Assembly (NCBI RefSeq): GCF_002161065.1
Contig: NZ_NFLV01000018.1
Coordinates: 1 to 64,000 of the forward strand
DNA: 64,000 bases
From: Eubacterium sp. An11
GTDB lineage: Bacteria > Bacillota > Clostridia > Lachnospirales > Lachnospiraceae
Direction: 5' to 3'
Both the position numbers and the translations under genes were made by a program. Shown piece by piece: positions 61,622-64,000 of the stretch. Each line of letters starts with the position of its first letter. Position 1 is the first letter of the stretch. The notes beneath the pieces were generated by a model. It worked only from the letters and a program-made list of their open reading frames with translations. It made no database searches and was not told the DNA's origin.

Positions 61622-62658
61622 GTATTACCTCCATCATTACATTTATCTCTGATAAACATCAGTAAAACCTCCAGGGAGGCGTCATAATTCACATTGGCTC
61701 TGAGCCTTGCTCTCGTGTGTTCTATCTCAAGAAAAACCGCGTTGAGTGATTCAAAAGAAAGCTTCTGACTTTGTTTTTTGATATAAAGATATTCCTCTTT
61801 AAAAATTATCTCATTTTCTCCGCCGGCCAGCTTCATCACCAGCACATCCCGAAACCACATTAACAGGATATCCAGAAAATCACCCACCGATTCTTTCCAT
61901 TTTTTCAGGTTCTTCACCTGTTCCGCCAGAGTGGAAGGCTCTGCCTCATGAATATATTGTAACACAGAAACAGAAAATTGTCGCAGCTCCAGGAATTCTT
62001 CCGACAGGGCGGCATTGACTGCCTTTCCCATATTTCCCATGGAGAATCCCACGCAGAACTGCGCAGTCTGGTCAGGCACATGAAGATGATTCACCAGATA
62101 ATCTCTGATGGCCCCGTCCGGTACAGGCTTCATCGAAAGCAGAATACATCTGGACAGGATCGTCGGCAGGAACGCTCCCCGGTTGGTGGTGAGCAGCAGA
62201 ATGATTCCATAAGACGGCGGTTCCTCAATGGTCTTTAAAATGGCGTTCTGGGCCGCAGGATTCATTTTCTCCGCCTCGTCCACGATATAAATCTTATAAG
62301 GCCCTTTGTAAGGCATCACATCCATGGTGCCCACAATCTGCTCCCGGACCTCTCCCACACTGATCACTCCCGGCTTCTCATGCGTCACCCAGATTACATC
62401 CGGATGATTCTTATGTTCTACCTGTATACAGGAGGCACAAGTGCCGCAGGCCTCTGTGAGATCTGTTCCTTCCTTCTCTCTCTGCGCCTGCCTTGTCTCA
62501 CATTGAAGAATCTTTGCAAAAGCCGCTGCAATCATTTTTTTGCCGCTTCCCCTCTCTCCCTCAATGATATAGGCATGGGAAACTTTATTCTGTTGTAATG
62601 CTGTCCGGAAATGATCTTTCAGCACTTCATTCCCGAGAATATCCTTCAAATCTGGCAC
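61618..62658 (-). CDS. holB: DNA polymerase III subunit delta'
   Basis: Clamp-loader subunit of 346 residues. The AAA+ fold has IIEGERGSGKKMIAAAF (Walker A), a zinc-binding CGTCASC module (about 70-77), DEAEKMNPAAQNAILKTIEEPP (Walker B to sensor region) and a C-terminal helical collar domain. It helps load the beta clamp at the replication fork. It lies between tmk and ricT, the order found in Bacillus, although the small genes yaaQ and yaaR are missing here. Confidence 0.95.
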   Translation of the reverse strand: MPDLKDILGNEVLKDHFRTALQQNKVSHAYIIEGERGSGKKMIAAAFAKILQCETRQAQREKEGTDLTEACGTCASCIQVEHKNHPDVIWVTHEKPGVISVGEVREQIVGTMDVMPYKGPYKIYIVDEAEKMNPAAQNAILKTIEEPPSYGIILLLTTNRGAFLPTILSRCILLSMKPVPDGAIRDYLVNHLHVPDQTAQFCVGFSMGNMGKAVNAALSEEFLELRQFSVSVLQYIHEAEPSTLAEQVKNLKKWKESVGDFLDILLMWFRDVLVMKLAGGENEIIFKEEYLYIKKQSQKLSFESLNAVFLEIEHTRARLRANVNYDASLEVLLMFIRDKCNDGGNT

Positions 62659-62703
62659 TGCTCTTCATCCTTCAACTTCATATTATCTAAACCAGTCCGT
62701 TTT

Positions 62704-63357
62704 TTAAACCGGTCCGTCTTTCTGCCGCTGATTCCGCATGGCTTCGATTCTTCTGTGAATCTCTTCCCGGATCTGCTGCTGAATCTGTTCTGCAGCAGCC
62801 GCCCCGTCAATATATATGACTTCTTTTCTTCCTGACAAAACTTCTCTGTATCCTCTGGACACCATGGCATGAAAATCTATACTTTCCTGTTCCATTCTGT
62901 CCAGTTTTTTCTGTACTTTTTTCCTCCGGATTCCTTCCTCCTCTGAGATATCGATAAAGAAAATGCAGTCCGGCTCATATTTTCCAATCCCCGGACGATT
63001 GACTGCGGCCACCGTGTCAGTTCCAAGTCCTCTGGCAATACCCTGATAGACGATGGAAGAATCCACAAAACGGTCACTGATAACGATTTTCCCTGCCTCA
63101 AGAGCCGGTCCGATAACCTCCGCCATGAGCTGCGCCCGGGAAGCCGCATAGAGAAGCATCTCTGTCACATCAGACATTTCCTTATATTCCGGATTCAATA
63201 TAATCTTTCTCACTGCCTCCCCGATTGCCGTGCCTCCCGGCTCTCTGGTGATCAGACACTCGCAGCCGATCTTATCCAGATACTCTTTCAGAAGCGCAAT
63301 CTGTGTTGATTTGCCGGAACCATCCGGTCCCTCCATCACGATGAATATTCCTTTCAT
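62704..63357 (-). CDS. tmk: Thymidylate kinase
   Basis: A 217-residue P-loop kinase that phosphorylates dTMP to dTDP. The P-loop is EGPDGSGKSTQ (9-19). The DR motif is in VISDRFVDSSIVYQG, and the EPGGT motif in TREPGGTAIGEAVR. The length matches the bacterial family. It lies between the decarboxylase-family gene and holB. Confidence 0.97.
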   Translation of the reverse strand: MKGIFIVMEGPDGSGKSTQIALLKEYLDKIGCECLITREPGGTAIGEAVRKIILNPEYKEMSDVTEMLLYAASRAQLMAEVIGPALEAGKIVISDRFVDSSIVYQGIARGLGTDTVAAVNRPGIGKYEPDCIFFIDISEEEGIRRKKVQKKLDRMEQESIDFHAMVSRGYREVLSGRKEVIYIDGAAAAEQIQQQIREEIHRRIEAMRNQRQKDGPV

Positions 63358-63379
63358 TTGTATCCTCCTGATATTGTCC

Positions 63380-64000
63380 TTATCGCAGTACGATCATATG
63401 ATCTCCGGATAAACCAAGTACATTATATCCATTATAAATGTAATATCTTAGATTTTCCACTGTTTCTTTCAGTATTTTTTCTCCTGGCACCAGCAGAGGG
63501 ATTCCCGGCGGATACAACATCACATAATCACCGGAAATCCTTCCCTCCGCCTCATCAAGTATCACTTTTTCCTTTTCTTTTCTTTCGCATTGCCAGGACT
63601 CCAGCACCTTTTCATGCATCTTTTTCCCACAGGAAATGTACGACTGAACATTGTTTTCCCATTCCGGGCGCCTGCTTTCTGTCATCTGGATATCTATTTC
63701 TTCATCCAGTTCTTTTAAGGCATCAAATAAAGCATCATACATCTCTTCGCTGTCGCACACGGAAGTCATGGCAATACAATTGGAGCTGTCCGACATTTCC
63801 AGTTCTATATGATAATCCCGCAGTAAACGCTCAAATAAGGTAATTCCATTCCATCCGGTATTCTTCACAGAAAATACCAGTTTACTTCTGTCACAATCCC
63901 GGCATCTGAGATCTTCCCTGTCAATGACATGGATCCGACGCAGTTGTGCACATTTCTTCCGGAAATTCTGAAGGTTATCCACATACTGCTGTACAGCATC
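63380..64000 (-). CDS. Orn/Lys/Arg decarboxylase-family protein, C-terminal part (cut by window edge)
   Basis: The visible 206 residues are the C-terminal part of an aminotransferase-fold decarboxylase-family protein (SpeA/YaaO type). They include the small domain that ends with the conserved YPPGIPLLVPGE motif and a short tail. The frame is open to the last base, so the PLP domain lies beyond 64000. A GTG at 63982 is internal, not a start. The position upstream of tmk equals yaaO-tmk in Bacillus. True substrates of this branch are uncertain. Confidence 0.85.
   Translation of the reverse strand, partial: DAVQQYVDNLQNFRKKCAQLRRIHVIDREDLRCRDCDRSKLVFSVKNTGWNGITLFERLLRDYHIELEMSDSSNCIAMTSVCDSEEMYDALFDALKELDEEIDIQMTESRRPEWENNVQSYISCGKKMHEKVLESWQCERKEKEKVILDEAEGRISGDYVMLYPPGIPLLVPGEKILKETVENLRYYIYNGYNVLGLSGDHMIVLR

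Overview
The window looks like a chromosomal segment of an anaerobic, spore-forming Firmicute of the Lachnospiraceae (Clostridia). The evidence is a large SRP RNA of the Gram-positive type, spmA/spmB, formate-tetrahydrofolate ligase, oxygen-sensitive class III ribonucleotide reductase (nrdD/nrdG), a class I lysyl-tRNA synthetase, AGGAGG-type ribosome binding sites, and the split order tmk-holB-ricT-trmN-rsmI and metG-tatD-rsmA that also exists near the Bacillus origin. The species cannot be named from sequence alone. The gene set is mostly housekeeping, with a few accessory insertions. No rRNA, tRNA, CRISPR array, insertion sequence or prophage was recognised.

Layout. 1-13 kb (mostly minus strand): AraC-type response regulator, HAD phosphatase, class I LysRS fused to a tRNA-binding domain, ADP-ribosylglycohydrolase, SRP RNA, tadA, a repeat-bearing hypothetical protein, rsmA, tatD and metG. 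12-22 kb: a DUF885 lipoprotein, pckA with a structured leader, secreted and membrane hypotheticals, a cysteine-desulfurase-like gene divergent from a LysR regulator, a ribokinase-like gene and a DUF6273 protein. 22-24.4 kb: fhs behind a ZTP (pfl) riboswitch. 25-30 kb: a probable galactoside locus (LysR, GH27 alpha-galactosidase, a small Cys4 protein, an orphan solute-binding lipoprotein, AraC). 30-34.7 kb: MarR-RNHCP unit, YczE-like membrane protein, gltX and a membrane protein. 34.7-40.4 kb: nrdG, a PfkB kinase, an AbiE type IV toxin-antitoxin pair and nrdD with a NrdR-controlled promoter. 40.4-49.5 kb: cell-wall amidase, atypical response regulator, DAHP synthase, an unusual single-AAA ClpA-like ATPase followed by a SEC-C protein, an L,D-transpeptidase and nudC. 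49.7-57 kb: a glycosyltransferase, a zincin-like protein, a NUDIX hydrolase, a 34-residue peptide gene next to a small HTH regulator, a putative papain-fold protein, spmBA, an Lrp regulator and a MATE exporter. 57-64 kb (minus strand): cytidylate-kinase-like gene, alr, rsmI, trmN-like, ricT, holB, tmk and the C-terminal part of an Orn/Lys/Arg-decarboxylase-family gene cut by the window edge.

Regulation readable in the sequence includes the ZTP riboswitch with its terminator, two NrdR boxes around the nrdD promoter, a 15-bp inverted repeat over the AbiE transcription start, paired MarR operators, a palindrome over the MATE promoter, and strong sigma-A promoters for the SRP RNA and LysRS. The least explained items are the AAA/SEC-C pair, the 34-residue peptide with its HTH neighbour, a 95-nt nested stem-loop between the amidase and nrdD genes, and a small bipartite motif repeated in four intergenic regions.
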